This document shows, piece by piece, positions 15,996 to 25,381 of a stretch of DNA of 64,000 nt. Source of the stretch: Hyphomonadaceae bacterium UBA7672 (lineage in GTDB: Bacteria > Pseudomonadota > Alphaproteobacteria > Caulobacterales > Hyphomonadaceae); NCBI GenBank assembly GCA_002483135.1, contig DLHI01000010.1:1-64000 (forward strand). The letters run 5' to 3'. The notes beneath the pieces were generated by a model. It made no database searches. It saw only the letters and a program-made list of their open reading frames with translations, and was not told where the DNA came from. Position numbers and translations under genes: made by a program. The stretch's first letter is position 1. Each line of letters starts with the position of its first letter.

Positions 15996-17561
15996 ATGAG
16001 TGAAGTCATCGGCCAGATGACGGGGGCGGAAGCGATCATCGGCACGCTGGCCGATTGCGGCGTCGAGGCCTGTTTCGCCAATCCGGGCACCAGCGAGATG
16101 CATCTTGTTACCGCGCTGGATCGCGAGCCACGGATCCGTTCGGTGCTCTGCTTGTTCGAGGGGGTGGCGACCGGTGCGGCCGATGGCTATGCGCGTATGA
16201 CGGGCAAGCCCGCGCTGACATTGCTGCATCTTGGGCCCGGCTATCTCAACGCGGGCGCCAACATACATAATGGCCGCCGCGCCTATGTGCCGATGGTGAA
16301 CCTGATCGGCGATCATGCTGTCACGCATCGCCAGTACGACGCTCCGCTTGCCTCCGATATCGCCGCGCTGGCGGCGCCCAACTCGCGCTGGCTCAAGTCG
16401 GTGGATCGTCTTGAAGACGCGGGCACACTTGCCGCCGAAGCATATGCCGCCAGCTTCGGGCCGCCGCCCGGACCGGTCTCGCTGATCATGCCTGCCGACA
16501 TTGCGTGGACGCCGGGCGCTTCCCGCGCCGCGCCTGCGGTCAGCGCGGGGCTGAAGACAGCGAACGAGGATGTGATTGAGCAGGCCGGCCGCGCCATCAC
16601 GAAGGCGAAGCAGCCGGCCATTCTTGTCAATGGCACGGCGCTGCATCCGGGCGGCGCCGAAGCCCTGCGTCGCATGCAGGCGCAGGGTGTGCGCGTGGTC
16701 ACCGACACGTTCATGGCGCGGCAGGGCCGGGGCGGTGGTCAGTTCCAGCCTGAACGTCTGCCTTACTTCGCCGAGATGGCGGTCGAGACGCTGAAGGATG
16801 TCGACCTCCTGCTGATTGCTGGCACGAAGGCGCCGGTTGCGTTCTTCGCCTATCCCAACACAGCCGGCGCGTTTACGCCCAAGGGGGCGCGAACGATCAC
16901 GCTTGGCGGTCCCGATACCGACAGCGCTGATGCCATTGCTCGGCTGGCGGACTGGCTGGATGCGCCGGTCGCGCCGGCCTCGCTCAACTGGACGCGGCCT
17001 GAGCCAGGGACGGGCGACAAGTTCAATCCGCACACCATCGGCATGTCGCTGGCGCATTACATGTCGGAAGGCGCGCTGGTGTCGGACGATGGCGTTTCAT
17101 CCGGACTGCCGGTCTATCAGGCGCTCAGCGCGGCCGAGCGCCACGAATGGCTGGGCCACACGGGCGGCGCTATCGGGCAGGGGATGCCTGTGGCCGTCGG
17201 CGCTGCCATCGCGCGGCCTGACGTGAAGACCATCTGCCTCGCGGGCGATGGGGCGGCGATGTACACGGTGCAGTCGTTGTGGACGATGGCGCGCGAGAAC
17301 CTCGACGTGCTGACCATCGTCTTCGTCAACAACGCCTATCGTATCCTCAAGATCGAGCTTGCGCGCACCGGCGCGGGCAATCCCGGGCCTGCGGCCAACG
17401 GCATGCTCAGTCTCGGCAATCCGGATATCGACTGGGTAAAGTTGTCGGAGGGGCTCGGAGTTGGCGCCGAGAACGCGCGCACGTGCGGGGAGTTCAATGA
17501 TGCCCTCTCCCGCGCCATGTCGACGCGGGGGCCGAGGCTGATTGCGTGCCATATCGCCTGA
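15996..17561 (+). CDS. Thiamine diphosphate-dependent enzyme, acetolactate synthase large-subunit-like
   Basis: A 521-residue three-domain ThDP enzyme. The N-terminal Pyr domain has the catalytic Glu in LFEGVATGAADGYARMTG (about residue 52). A central domain follows, and then the C-terminal PP domain with the ThDP/Mg motif GDGAAMYT...NNAYRI starting near residue 417. The family includes acetolactate synthase-like proteins, benzoylformate decarboxylase and oxalyl-CoA-type enzymes. There is no small regulatory subunit next to it, so it is probably not the biosynthetic IlvB. The ATG at 15996 follows a CGGGAG site. Substrate unknown. Confidence 0.85.
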   Translation: MSEVIGQMTGAEAIIGTLADCGVEACFANPGTSEMHLVTALDREPRIRSVLCLFEGVATGAADGYARMTGKPALTLLHLGPGYLNAGANIHNGRRAYVPMVNLIGDHAVTHRQYDAPLASDIAALAAPNSRWLKSVDRLEDAGTLAAEAYAASFGPPPGPVSLIMPADIAWTPGASRAAPAVSAGLKTANEDVIEQAGRAITKAKQPAILVNGTALHPGGAEALRRMQAQGVRVVTDTFMARQGRGGGQFQPERLPYFAEMAVETLKDVDLLLIAGTKAPVAFFAYPNTAGAFTPKGARTITLGGPDTDSADAIARLADWLDAPVAPASLNWTRPEPGTGDKFNPHTIGMSLAHYMSEGALVSDDGVSSGLPVYQALSAAERHEWLGHTGGAIGQGMPVAVGAAIARPDVKTICLAGDGAAMYTVQSLWTMARENLDVLTIVFVNNAYRILKIELARTGAGNPGPAANGMLSLGNPDIDWVKLSEGLGVGAENARTCGEFNDALSRAMSTRGPRLIACHIA

Positions 17562-17661
17562 AAACACAGGGACATTTGACGTATCAGGCCTGACCGGTCA
17601 TACGGGCGCCAGATAAATCAGAAACCGTCCCTCCCAGCCTGTTTTCGCCGCCAGTTCCGCC

Positions 17662-19572
17662 ATGCTTCAGATCAACGACCTGACGTTCCGTATCGATGGG
17701 CGCGCCCTATTCGAGAACGCCTCCGCACAGATTTCCGACGGCTGGAAAGTCGGCCTGGTCGGCCGCAATGGCACCGGCAAGTCTACCCTGCTGCGCATCA
17801 TCCGCGAGGAACTCGCCAAGGGCGAGGGCAATGGCGATGGCACGATCCGCATCAATCGCGGAGCCAAGATGGGCTTTGTGCTGCAGGAGGTTCCGGCCAA
17901 CGACACGACGCTGCTTGATGTTGTGCTTGAGGCCGACATCGAACGCGCGAGCCTGATGCGCGAGGCGGACACCTGCGAGGATCCCGATCGCATCGGCGAT
18001 ATCCACGAACGCCTTGCCGACATCGACGCGTGGTCGGGCGAGGCGCGGGCGTCGGAAATCCTCGTCGGTCTCGGTTTTACACAAAACGATCTGACGCGCG
18101 CCTGCAAGGAATTCTCGGGCGGCTGGCGCATGCGCGCGGCGCTGGGCGGCGTCCTGTTCGCGCAGCCGCAACTTCTGCTACTCGACGAGCCGACCAACTA
18201 TCTGGACCTTGAAGGCGCTGCCTGGCTCGAGACCTATCTGCGGAAATATCCGCACACGGTGATCATCGTCAGCCACGACCGCGACCTTCTCAACCGCTCC
18301 GTCTCGCACATTCTCGCGGTCGAACACACCAAGCTGGTGATCAGTGTCGGCGGGTATGACACCTACCTCAAGCGCCGCGCCGAGCGCACAGCGCATCTGA
18401 CGGCGCAGAAGGAGAAGCAGGACGTCCAGCGCGCCCACATGCAGTCCTTCATCGACCGCTTCAAGGCCAAGGCGTCCAAAGCGCGCCAGGCGCAGAGCCG
18501 CATGAAGATGCTCGAGAAGATGACCGAGATCACCGTGCCGCTGTCCGAGCGGACGACGCCATTCAAGTTCTACGAGGCCGAGGAATTGGCCTCGCCCATC
18601 CTCGAACTCGACAAGGCTGACATGGGCTATGCCCCCGGCAAGCCGGTGCTGGAACGCGTCAGCCTGCGGCTTGATTTCGATGATCGCATCGCCATCGTCG
18701 GGGCCAACGGGCAGGGCAAGACAACGCTGGTGAAATCCATCGCGCAGAAATTGCCGCTACTGCAGGGCGTGCGACGTGCGTCGAAGAATCTGCGCGTCGG
18801 CTATTTCAGCCAGGACCAGCTCGACGAACTGCGCGCCGGCGAGAACGTGCTCGATCACGTGAAGGATCTGATCCCCAATGCCGGCCAGGCTCAAGTGCGT
18901 GCGCTCGCCGCCCAGTTCGGCTTCGGCCACGAGAAGTGCGAAACCAAGGTCGACAAGCTGTCGGGCGGCGAGAAAGTCCGCCTGCTGATGGGGCTTACCA
19001 CCTACAAGAAGCCGCATATCCTCATTCTGGACGAGCCGACATCGCACCTTGATATCGATAGCCGCGAGGCGTTGATCTATGCGCTGAACGAGTTCAACGG
19101 CGCGCTGCTGGTCATCACGCACGACACCTATCTCGCTGAAGCGACGGCCGATCGCCTGTGGCTGGTGAATGATGGCAAGGCGCGCACGTATGACGGCGAC
19201 CTTGCCGACTACAAGGCGCTGGTCCTCGCCGCTGACCGTCCGGATTCAGACAAGCAGCACGCCATCGCTCGCGCAGAGATTGCAGCGGCAGCGGCGAAGG
19301 TGGAGGAGAAGCCGAAGCCTGCGGAAAAAACGAAGCCGGCTCCCGCGCCCAAGCTCAGCTACAAACAGAAGCTGCGCATCGAGAACGCGGAGAAGGCCCT
19401 GGAGAAGGCGCGTGCAGCGCTCGAACTACTGGATCGCGATCTCTCCGATCCAGACACGTTCACGCACAAGGCAGACGCAGAAGGCAAGCTGAAGGCGCGC
19501 GGGAAGCTTCAGGCGCAACTCGACGAGGCGGAGGCCGAATGGCTCGAGGCGATGGAAGCCCTGGAAGGCTAG
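17662..19572 (+). CDS. ABC-F family ATPase (YheS/Uup-like)
   Basis: A 636-residue soluble protein with two ABC domains. Walker A is GRNGTGKST (about residue 34) and GANGQGKTT (about 348). Signatures are FSGGWRMR and LSGGEKVR, and Walker B LLLLDEPTNYLDL and ILILDEPTSHLDI. The linker between domains is charged (around KAKASKARQAQSR), as in ABC-F ribosome-acting factors, and the C-terminus carries an Ala/Lys/Pro-rich stretch followed by a predicted coiled coil. ABC-F proteins bind the ribosomal E site rather than transport. The gene overlaps the 3' end of the opposite polyglycine gene by four bases. Confidence 0.9.
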   Translation: MLQINDLTFRIDGRALFENASAQISDGWKVGLVGRNGTGKSTLLRIIREELAKGEGNGDGTIRINRGAKMGFVLQEVPANDTTLLDVVLEADIERASLMREADTCEDPDRIGDIHERLADIDAWSGEARASEILVGLGFTQNDLTRACKEFSGGWRMRAALGGVLFAQPQLLLLDEPTNYLDLEGAAWLETYLRKYPHTVIIVSHDRDLLNRSVSHILAVEHTKLVISVGGYDTYLKRRAERTAHLTAQKEKQDVQRAHMQSFIDRFKAKASKARQAQSRMKMLEKMTEITVPLSERTTPFKFYEAEELASPILELDKADMGYAPGKPVLERVSLRLDFDDRIAIVGANGQGKTTLVKSIAQKLPLLQGVRRASKNLRVGYFSQDQLDELRAGENVLDHVKDLIPNAGQAQVRALAAQFGFGHEKCETKVDKLSGGEKVRLLMGLTTYKKPHILILDEPTSHLDIDSREALIYALNEFNGALLVITHDTYLAEATADRLWLVNDGKARTYDGDLADYKALVLAADRPDSDKQHAIARAEIAAAAAKVEEKPKPAEKTKPAPAPKLSYKQKLRIENAEKALEKARAALELLDRDLSDPDTFTHKADAEGKLKARGKLQAQLDEAEAEWLEAMEALEG

Positions 19573-19865
19573 GCGCCGCCGCCTCCACCGCCGCCACCCC
19601 CACCGCCGCCGCCACCCTTGCCCTGGGTACGACGCAGCATCTGGTTGCCGCCGCCGCCGAAATTCTTGGCGCCGCCCTTGAGCTGTTTCGGATCGAAGCC
19701 GCCCTTTTTCGCGCCGGGAACGCCGCCCGGCGGTCCGCCCTTGCCCTGGGTCTGCAGCTTTTCGAGCAGTTTCTTGGCGATGTCGGCCTGGCTCTGTGTA
19801 GGCGCGGCCTTCGCGGTTTTTGCCGCAGCCTTCTTGGCCGGCTTCTTCTTGTCTGATTCCGCCAT
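19569..19865 (-). CDS. Lys/Ala-rich protein with a polyglycine tail
   Basis: A 98-residue protein. The N-terminal third is Lys/Ala-rich (KKPAKKAAAKTAK), the centre has a short conserved-looking helix (QADIAKKLLEKLQTQ), and the last 16 residues are almost all Gly, encoded by a GCC/ACC-rich repeat on the plus strand. The overall composition is basic and low in complexity, so nucleic-acid binding or disorder is likely. It follows the QueD-like gene by 23 bases. The Gly tract could vary in length through slippage. No function assigned. Confidence 0.65.
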   Translation of the reverse strand: MAESDKKKPAKKAAAKTAKAAPTQSQADIAKKLLEKLQTQGKGGPPGGVPGAKKGGFDPKQLKGGAKNFGGGGNQMLRRTQGKGGGGGGGGGGGGGGA

Positions 19866-19888
19866 GTGTCGGTTCCCGTTTGGGCTCC

Positions 19889-20254
19889 CTATGTGGCGGG
19901 TGTGTAGACCGCCTTCTGTTTCAGTGTCGGCCGCTCAATCTCGAGCCGCGAAGGCGAAACGCCTTCCGCCTTCATACGCGACTCGATCCAAAGGAGGATA
20001 TGCTCGAATGTGGGCTTCTCAAGGCCCGGAACCTCGTTCAGCACCGTGTGGTCCAGCCCTGCGAGCGTGCGTTTCAACAGGTCTTCCAGCGCACCGAGGT
20101 CCATCACCCAGCCGTCCTTGTCCGGCGACGCAGCGGCCACGCTGGCGGTTACGACGAAGGAATGGCCGTGCACCCGCCGGTAATGCGGGGCGCCGGCTTC
20201 GGCGTCGATATAGTGGCTCGCCTCAAAGCTCGCCGTCGCGCTGATCTCGAACAT
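19889..20254 (-). CDS. 6-pyruvoyltetrahydropterin synthase / QueD family protein
   Basis: A 121-residue single-domain protein of the QueD/PTPS fold. Zinc-ligand histidines are visible in FEASHYID and in RVHGHSF, and the later blocks LDHTVLNEVPGLEKPTFEHI and IERPTLKQ are typical. The family makes 6-carboxytetrahydropterin (queuosine precursor) or related pterins. The position four residues before HGH, where PTPS and QueD carry a catalytic Cys, is Tyr here (HYRRVHGH), so the canonical reaction is not assured. It sits nine bases after folB, in a row with a pteridine-reductase-like SDR, which supports a pterin role. I leave the symbol blank for this reason. Confidence 0.8.
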   Translation of the reverse strand: MFEISATASFEASHYIDAEAGAPHYRRVHGHSFVVTASVAAASPDKDGWVMDLGALEDLLKRTLAGLDHTVLNEVPGLEKPTFEHILLWIESRMKAEGVSPSRLEIERPTLKQKAVYTPAT

Positions 20255-20263
20255 GGCTCGTAC

Positions 20264-20674
20264 TCAGATAGGCAGCGTCCACCATGGGAAGCCAGCCATC
20301 GCAGGGTCCAGCCGCGCCATGCGGCAGGCCACGCCCGCGACGCGGGGGTATACGTCGGGCTTGTCGGTCTGCACAACTGCCCCCAGCACGCCCCTCTGCC
20401 GCAGGCAGAGGTCGAGAATTTCCCCGCAAAGGGCCTCCTGCAGGTTGAAATGCCGGGTTCCGACCATGGCCAGCACCCCCTCCCGCACGAAATCATAATC
20501 CACAACCGCGCCGATATCGTCCGCGCCGCCCGGTGGCTGGACCATCAGGGCAACCGAAACCATCAGGCGCTGGCGCGCTGCCTGCTCGAATCCGTGGATG
20601 CCGATCGAGGCGTCGGTCTCGATACCGCTGATGCGGACGAGGTAGAAATCCCGGAAGCTCGCTGAAAGGCTCAT
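20264..20674 (-). CDS. folB: Dihydroneopterin aldolase-like protein
   Basis: A 136-residue protein of the FolB fold. It begins with the typical strand VRISGIETDASIGIHGFEQAARQ and has VVDYDFVREGV and the late VQTDKPDVYP block. FolB cleaves dihydroneopterin to hydroxymethyl-dihydropterin in folate synthesis. The start overlaps the stop of the SDR gene by ATGA and the end is nine bases from the QueD-like gene. The sequence is somewhat divergent and the C-terminus is longer than usual, so a related epimerase activity is possible. Confidence 0.75.
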   Translation of the reverse strand: MSLSASFRDFYLVRISGIETDASIGIHGFEQAARQRLMVSVALMVQPPGGADDIGAVVDYDFVREGVLAMVGTRHFNLQEALCGEILDLCLRQRGVLGAVVQTDKPDVYPRVAGVACRMARLDPAMAGFPWWTLPI

Positions 20675-21447
20675 TGTTTCTCCCGCGCCTCGAAGATCAC
20701 GTCGCGAGCGCTGGCCGATAGCCGTTGGCCATTGTCGGCGTGGATCACCTGTCCGGTCAGCGATGCATTGCCCAGGAGGAAATCCACCGCGCCCACCACG
20801 TCGTCGAGGTCGATGGGGCGGCCCATCGGATTGCGGCTGGCGGTCGCCTCGAACTCATCCTGGGTCTGGTCGTGGCTGGGCAGCAGCAGGCCGGGCGCCA
20901 CGGCGTTGACGCGCACCTTCGGCGCGAACGCGCGCGCCATCATGTCGGTGGCTGACAGCAGGCCCGCCTTGCTCAGCGTGTACGAGAAGAAATCCGGATT
21001 CATGTTCCAGAGCTTCTGATCGAGAATGTTGACGATGCAGTTGTCGACGGCGGCATCGGCGTGTGCGGCGAAGTGTTGCGACAGCAGGGCAGGCGCGCGC
21101 AGGTTGATCGCCATCGCGCGATCGAAGGCTGCGGCGTCGATGGCGCCGGGCGTGTCGAAGTCGAAGATCGAGGCGGAATTGACGAGGCCGCTGAGCGCCC
21201 CTCCCACCAGCTTCACGGCTTGCGGAATCAGGGCTTCGGTCACGGCAACGTCGGAGAGATCCGCCGACATCGCCCATGCGCTTGCTCCGCCGGCGCGCAG
21301 GGTCTTGGCTAGCGCCTCAGCTTCGCCTGCACCCGCGTTGGCGTGGATCACCACGCCATGCCCGGCCGCCGCCAGCCCTTCCACTATATGTCGGCCGACG
21401 CGCCTGGCGCCGCCTGTTACAAGGATGGTTTTCCGCCGGAAGGTCAT
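20671..21447 (-). CDS. Short-chain dehydrogenase, pteridine reductase / FolM-like
   Basis: A 258-residue SDR. The cofactor motif is TGGARRVGRHI; the double Arg after TGG is typical of pteridine reductases and FolM and favours NADPH. The active-site YTLSK gives Tyr and Lys, with NILDQKLWNMNPDFFSY before it, close to the FolM pattern. Probable role: reduction of dihydromonapterin or dihydrofolate. It overlaps folB (ATGA), supporting a pterin function. The SNase-like gene lies 42 bases upstream on the same strand and may share the promoter. Confidence 0.8.
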   Translation of the reverse strand: MTFRRKTILVTGGARRVGRHIVEGLAAAGHGVVIHANAGAGEAEALAKTLRAGGASAWAMSADLSDVAVTEALIPQAVKLVGGALSGLVNSASIFDFDTPGAIDAAAFDRAMAINLRAPALLSQHFAAHADAAVDNCIVNILDQKLWNMNPDFFSYTLSKAGLLSATDMMARAFAPKVRVNAVAPGLLLPSHDQTQDEFEATASRNPMGRPIDLDDVVGAVDFLLGNASLTGQVIHADNGQRLSASARDVIFEAREKQ

Positions 21448-21489
21448 GCGAGCCTATCTAGAGCACACAGGCACGCGAGGCCAGCGGGC

Positions 21490-22230
21490 TCACTCGCTGG
21501 CGAACTTGCCGTCGATCATCGCCTTAGTGGGCGTCTCGCCTGGCATGCGCAGACCCTGGCGCCAGTCCCACGGCATGACGAATTCACCGGCCCAGACGCC
21601 AACCCCGGCCTGCTGCGCCTTTACTTCGGCCATCACATGTTCGGTAGAGTAGGCGCGATAGGCGAGGGCGTGGCCACTGGACACCAGCCAGCGCTGAACA
21701 CTTTCTCCGCGCACGCTGCAATCGCCAAGCGAGCGGCCATAGCGGTCCTTGCCCGTGATCTTGCACGTGACCGGATTGCGGTTGATCCATGTGTCCAGCT
21801 CGTTCGCCGCGACAGTCCCGCAGCGATAAAGCGTGCCTGCTGCATCCTTGCATTTCTGTCCCGATTCCGGCGCATCAACACCATTGAGACGCACGCGCTC
21901 GCCGTGGATGTCCAGCGTGTCGGCGTCGACAACCGAGGCAGTGCCCGAGATCGCATTGGCGCCTGCCGAAGGCGCCGGATCGGCCTCCGCTTCAGCCGAG
22001 GGACCAGAGGCAGGTTCGCCAGACGAGGGCTCGTTGACCGGTGCGGAAGTCTGGCTGGCGCCAATCTCGATGCCGCCGACGTCGATACCCGGAACCACCC
22101 CAGCCTCGGCAAGGAAGAACCATATGCCGGCAGCCGCGGCCGCCAGCACGCTCACCACGAGGGAGGTGGAGCCTGAACGCGAGCGTTTTCGGCTGCGGGG
22201 ATGGGATTTCGAGTTTTTGCGCTGGGCCAT
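21490..22230 (-). CDS. Membrane-anchored staphylococcal nuclease-like protein
   Basis: A 246-residue protein. There is a Lys/Arg/Ser-rich cytoplasmic start (RKNSKSHPRSRKRSRS), one transmembrane helix near residues 23-42, and a Pro/Ala/Ser/Glu-rich linker of about 45 residues. A C-terminal SNase-like domain follows, with VVDADTLDIHGERVRLNGVDAPE, DRYGRSLGDC and WLVSSGHALAYRAYS. The Asp/Arg catalytic positions of the fold look retained. It probably faces the periplasm. It is divergent from purA with a 110-base shared promoter region. Confidence 0.8.
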   Translation of the reverse strand: MAQRKNSKSHPRSRKRSRSGSTSLVVSVLAAAAAGIWFFLAEAGVVPGIDVGGIEIGASQTSAPVNEPSSGEPASGPSAEAEADPAPSAGANAISGTASVVDADTLDIHGERVRLNGVDAPESGQKCKDAAGTLYRCGTVAANELDTWINRNPVTCKITGKDRYGRSLGDCSVRGESVQRWLVSSGHALAYRAYSTEHVMAEVKAQQAGVGVWAGEFVMPWDWRQGLRMPGETPTKAMIDGKFASE

Positions 22231-22340
22231 TCGGGCAGGCTGGCCGCGCTTTCCTTACCGAATGGTTTATGCGGCTTTATCGCCCTTGCGCCGGGGGTCC
22301 CTCTGGTGTCCTTTGCGCCCGGATTTCAGCGGAGAATCCA

Positions 22341-23633
<1,293 letters not shown>

Positions 23634-23696
23634 GCTGACCTCGCCCAGTCGAAATCTTTCGGCTATTGTGGACAATACCTTGCTAGGGAAGCACAA

Positions 23697-24149
23697 GTGC
23701 TTGTAGCGAAGTTCCGCCAAAGACTAGTGGAAGCCGCACGTGCTGGCCGTTTAAGCCAAGCCGAACAAGAAGTTCTTAACCGTTTCGACGCAGCGTTGGT
23801 TCGATTCGATAGTCTGGATGTCGAGGCGTTGATCGAAATGTTTCAACTCTTCAAATTGAAGCCTAACGCTCCTGCAAAGGTGCGAACGGTTGTAGAGCAT
23901 CCTGTCGCGGATGAGCTGAAGTCCTTAATGGCAGACGACCAACGCTTTGACTCCGCCCTGGACCGTGTTGCCTCCAACAAAAAGCTGACGAAGCCTATTT
24001 TGACAGGTGTCTACAAAGCGCTGTTCGGTTCACTTGAAGGTGTTCCGTCGAAAGCGACGCGCAATGACCTGATTGACCTGATCCGCCGAGAGCGGATCAT
24101 CGTGGTCAGAAATAGAAAGACTGGCCGTCTCCAAGGGCGCGGTGCGTAA
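23697..24149 (+). CDS. 150-residue helical protein of unknown function (islet gene 1)
   Basis: Starts with GTG after AGGGAAG. The protein is charged and predicted almost entirely helical, without signal peptide or membrane segment. The middle has a dimer-like helical part (LDVEALIEMFQLFKLK), and the C-terminal third looks like a small basic domain (RNDLIDLIRRERIIVVRNRKTGRLQGRGA) that might bind nucleic acid. I recognise no family. Base composition is lower in GC than purA on its left. Its stop is three bases from the stop of the opposing ParA-like gene. Transfer into the chromosome together with that gene is likely; a joint function is inference. Confidence 0.7.
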   Translation: MLVAKFRQRLVEAARAGRLSQAEQEVLNRFDAALVRFDSLDVEALIEMFQLFKLKPNAPAKVRTVVEHPVADELKSLMADDQRFDSALDRVASNKKLTKPILTGVYKALFGSLEGVPSKATRNDLIDLIRRERIIVVRNRKTGRLQGRGA

Positions 24150-24152
24150 GCG

Positions 24153-25277
24153 TTAGAGTCGCTTGCGAACCTCTGCACCCAGTTTTCCAAAATTTTCAGC
24201 CGTCGCACTGCTGTGCACGTAGGCGATGCCGTTGCCTGCATACCTCGCAATAGCTGCAGATCTAGCAATCTGGCCGTCGGTCAGTATCAAGTCCTGCCGC
24301 TTCCACTCCAGGTTGCCGTAGTCGGCAAGCCGCTTGAGAGCCTGTTTCTCGTGGTTTTGGTATGTAGTTCGCGAGGAAACAATTGTGGGGACAATCCCAA
24401 TCACGCGGAGATCAATAAGTTCCGACTCGGTGAGTCGAGCAATCTGATTCAAAAAATACTCGGCCGCTTGCGCTGACATATCGTCGAGTGTCGTTGGTAC
24501 TAGTAGATGAGTGCTGGCGCACAATCCGTTTACAGACCCAACGGTCAATCGCGGAGGGCAGTCGATAATGACTGCAGCGAACTGCTCTTGAAACTCCTTC
24601 CGCTTCAACTGGCGGCAGAGGAAGTACATGTCGTCAAAGTTTTGTTGTAGCGACCACTGATTTTGAATGTTGTTTTCCATCGTGGCCAGCGGATAGTGTG
24701 CTGAGTAAATCGAGATCTCTTCGATCAATCGCCTCATTTGCCGCTTGTAGTGAAGTGGGTCTTCCTTTGAAGAGCCGAGCAGCACGTCAGCCGTCAGATC
24801 ACTGTCAGTGATGCCGGCTTCACCCAAAACGCATTGCGACAACGATCCTTGATAGTCAAAATCGATCAGAAGGATTGGCCTCTGATAGTGAGACTGAAAC
24901 TCAGCGGCCAAGTTTGCTGCGACGGTAGTCTTGCCAACGCCGCCCTTCATGTTTGCGATGGTAATGATCGGGATGCTTTTTGCTGCTGGCCTCTCTCGCG
25001 AGGAGACCTTTGCGACTTCCCAAATCGTTCGTTCCAAGGGCACAGTTCGGGTCGGCTGGGGTGGAGCAGGCTCTACGGCCGCAGGCTTCCGGAACCAGCT
25101 GGCAACTGTGGTTCGGATCGAGAATAGAAGTTGGCGCAACTCATCGGTCAGAGGCACGATCGCTTGCTTGATGGCGAAGCGGATGCCGAGATATCCGACG
25201 ATTGCCGTGACTATGAGCTTTGCCCACAATGGCCAGCCAGCAACTGTTGACTCAAGTCGTACCCAAAAATCCCCCAT
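24153..25277 (-). CDS. Membrane-anchored ParA/MinD-like ATPase (islet gene 2)
   Basis: A 374-residue protein. A transmembrane helix lies at about residues 15-36 (WAKLIVTAIVGYLGIRFAI), followed by a Pro-rich linker and a full ParA-type ATPase. The deviant Walker A is KGGVGKTT (111-118), Walker A' is LIDFDYQGS (Asp139/Asp141), Walker B-like is AVIIDCPP, and there is a late GIVPTIVSSRT. ParA ATPases position DNA or protein cargo; a membrane anchor in cis is unusual. Hand counts of three 60-base lines in this gene gave 53%, 50% and 43% GC, against 65% for a line in purA. The start ATG follows GGGGAAGAG. No ParB gene or parS-like site was seen. Confidence 0.8.
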   Translation of the reverse strand: MGDFWVRLESTVAGWPLWAKLIVTAIVGYLGIRFAIKQAIVPLTDELRQLLFSIRTTVASWFRKPAAVEPAPPQPTRTVPLERTIWEVAKVSSRERPAAKSIPIITIANMKGGVGKTTVAANLAAEFQSHYQRPILLIDFDYQGSLSQCVLGEAGITDSDLTADVLLGSSKEDPLHYKRQMRRLIEEISIYSAHYPLATMENNIQNQWSLQQNFDDMYFLCRQLKRKEFQEQFAAVIIDCPPRLTVGSVNGLCASTHLLVPTTLDDMSAQAAEYFLNQIARLTESELIDLRVIGIVPTIVSSRTTYQNHEKQALKRLADYGNLEWKRQDLILTDGQIARSAAIARYAGNGIAYVHSSATAENFGKLGAEVRKRL

Positions 25278-25381
25278 CGGCTCTTCCCCCTAACTACACC
25301 TCAGTATCAACAGTCTACGGAGGAAAGCTAGCGGCATGACTGCCGTCAATTCGTCTGCCATTCGATTGGTTGGAACGTTGC

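Noticed and set aside
19572..19620. Tandem repeat or CRISPR-like array
   Set aside because: It is a GCC/ACC codon repeat that encodes the polyglycine tail of the 98-residue protein, with no spacers.
24153..25277. Plasmid or chromosome partition locus (parAB)
   Set aside because: No ParB homologue and no parS-like repeats near; the ATPase is membrane-anchored, unlike partition ParA.
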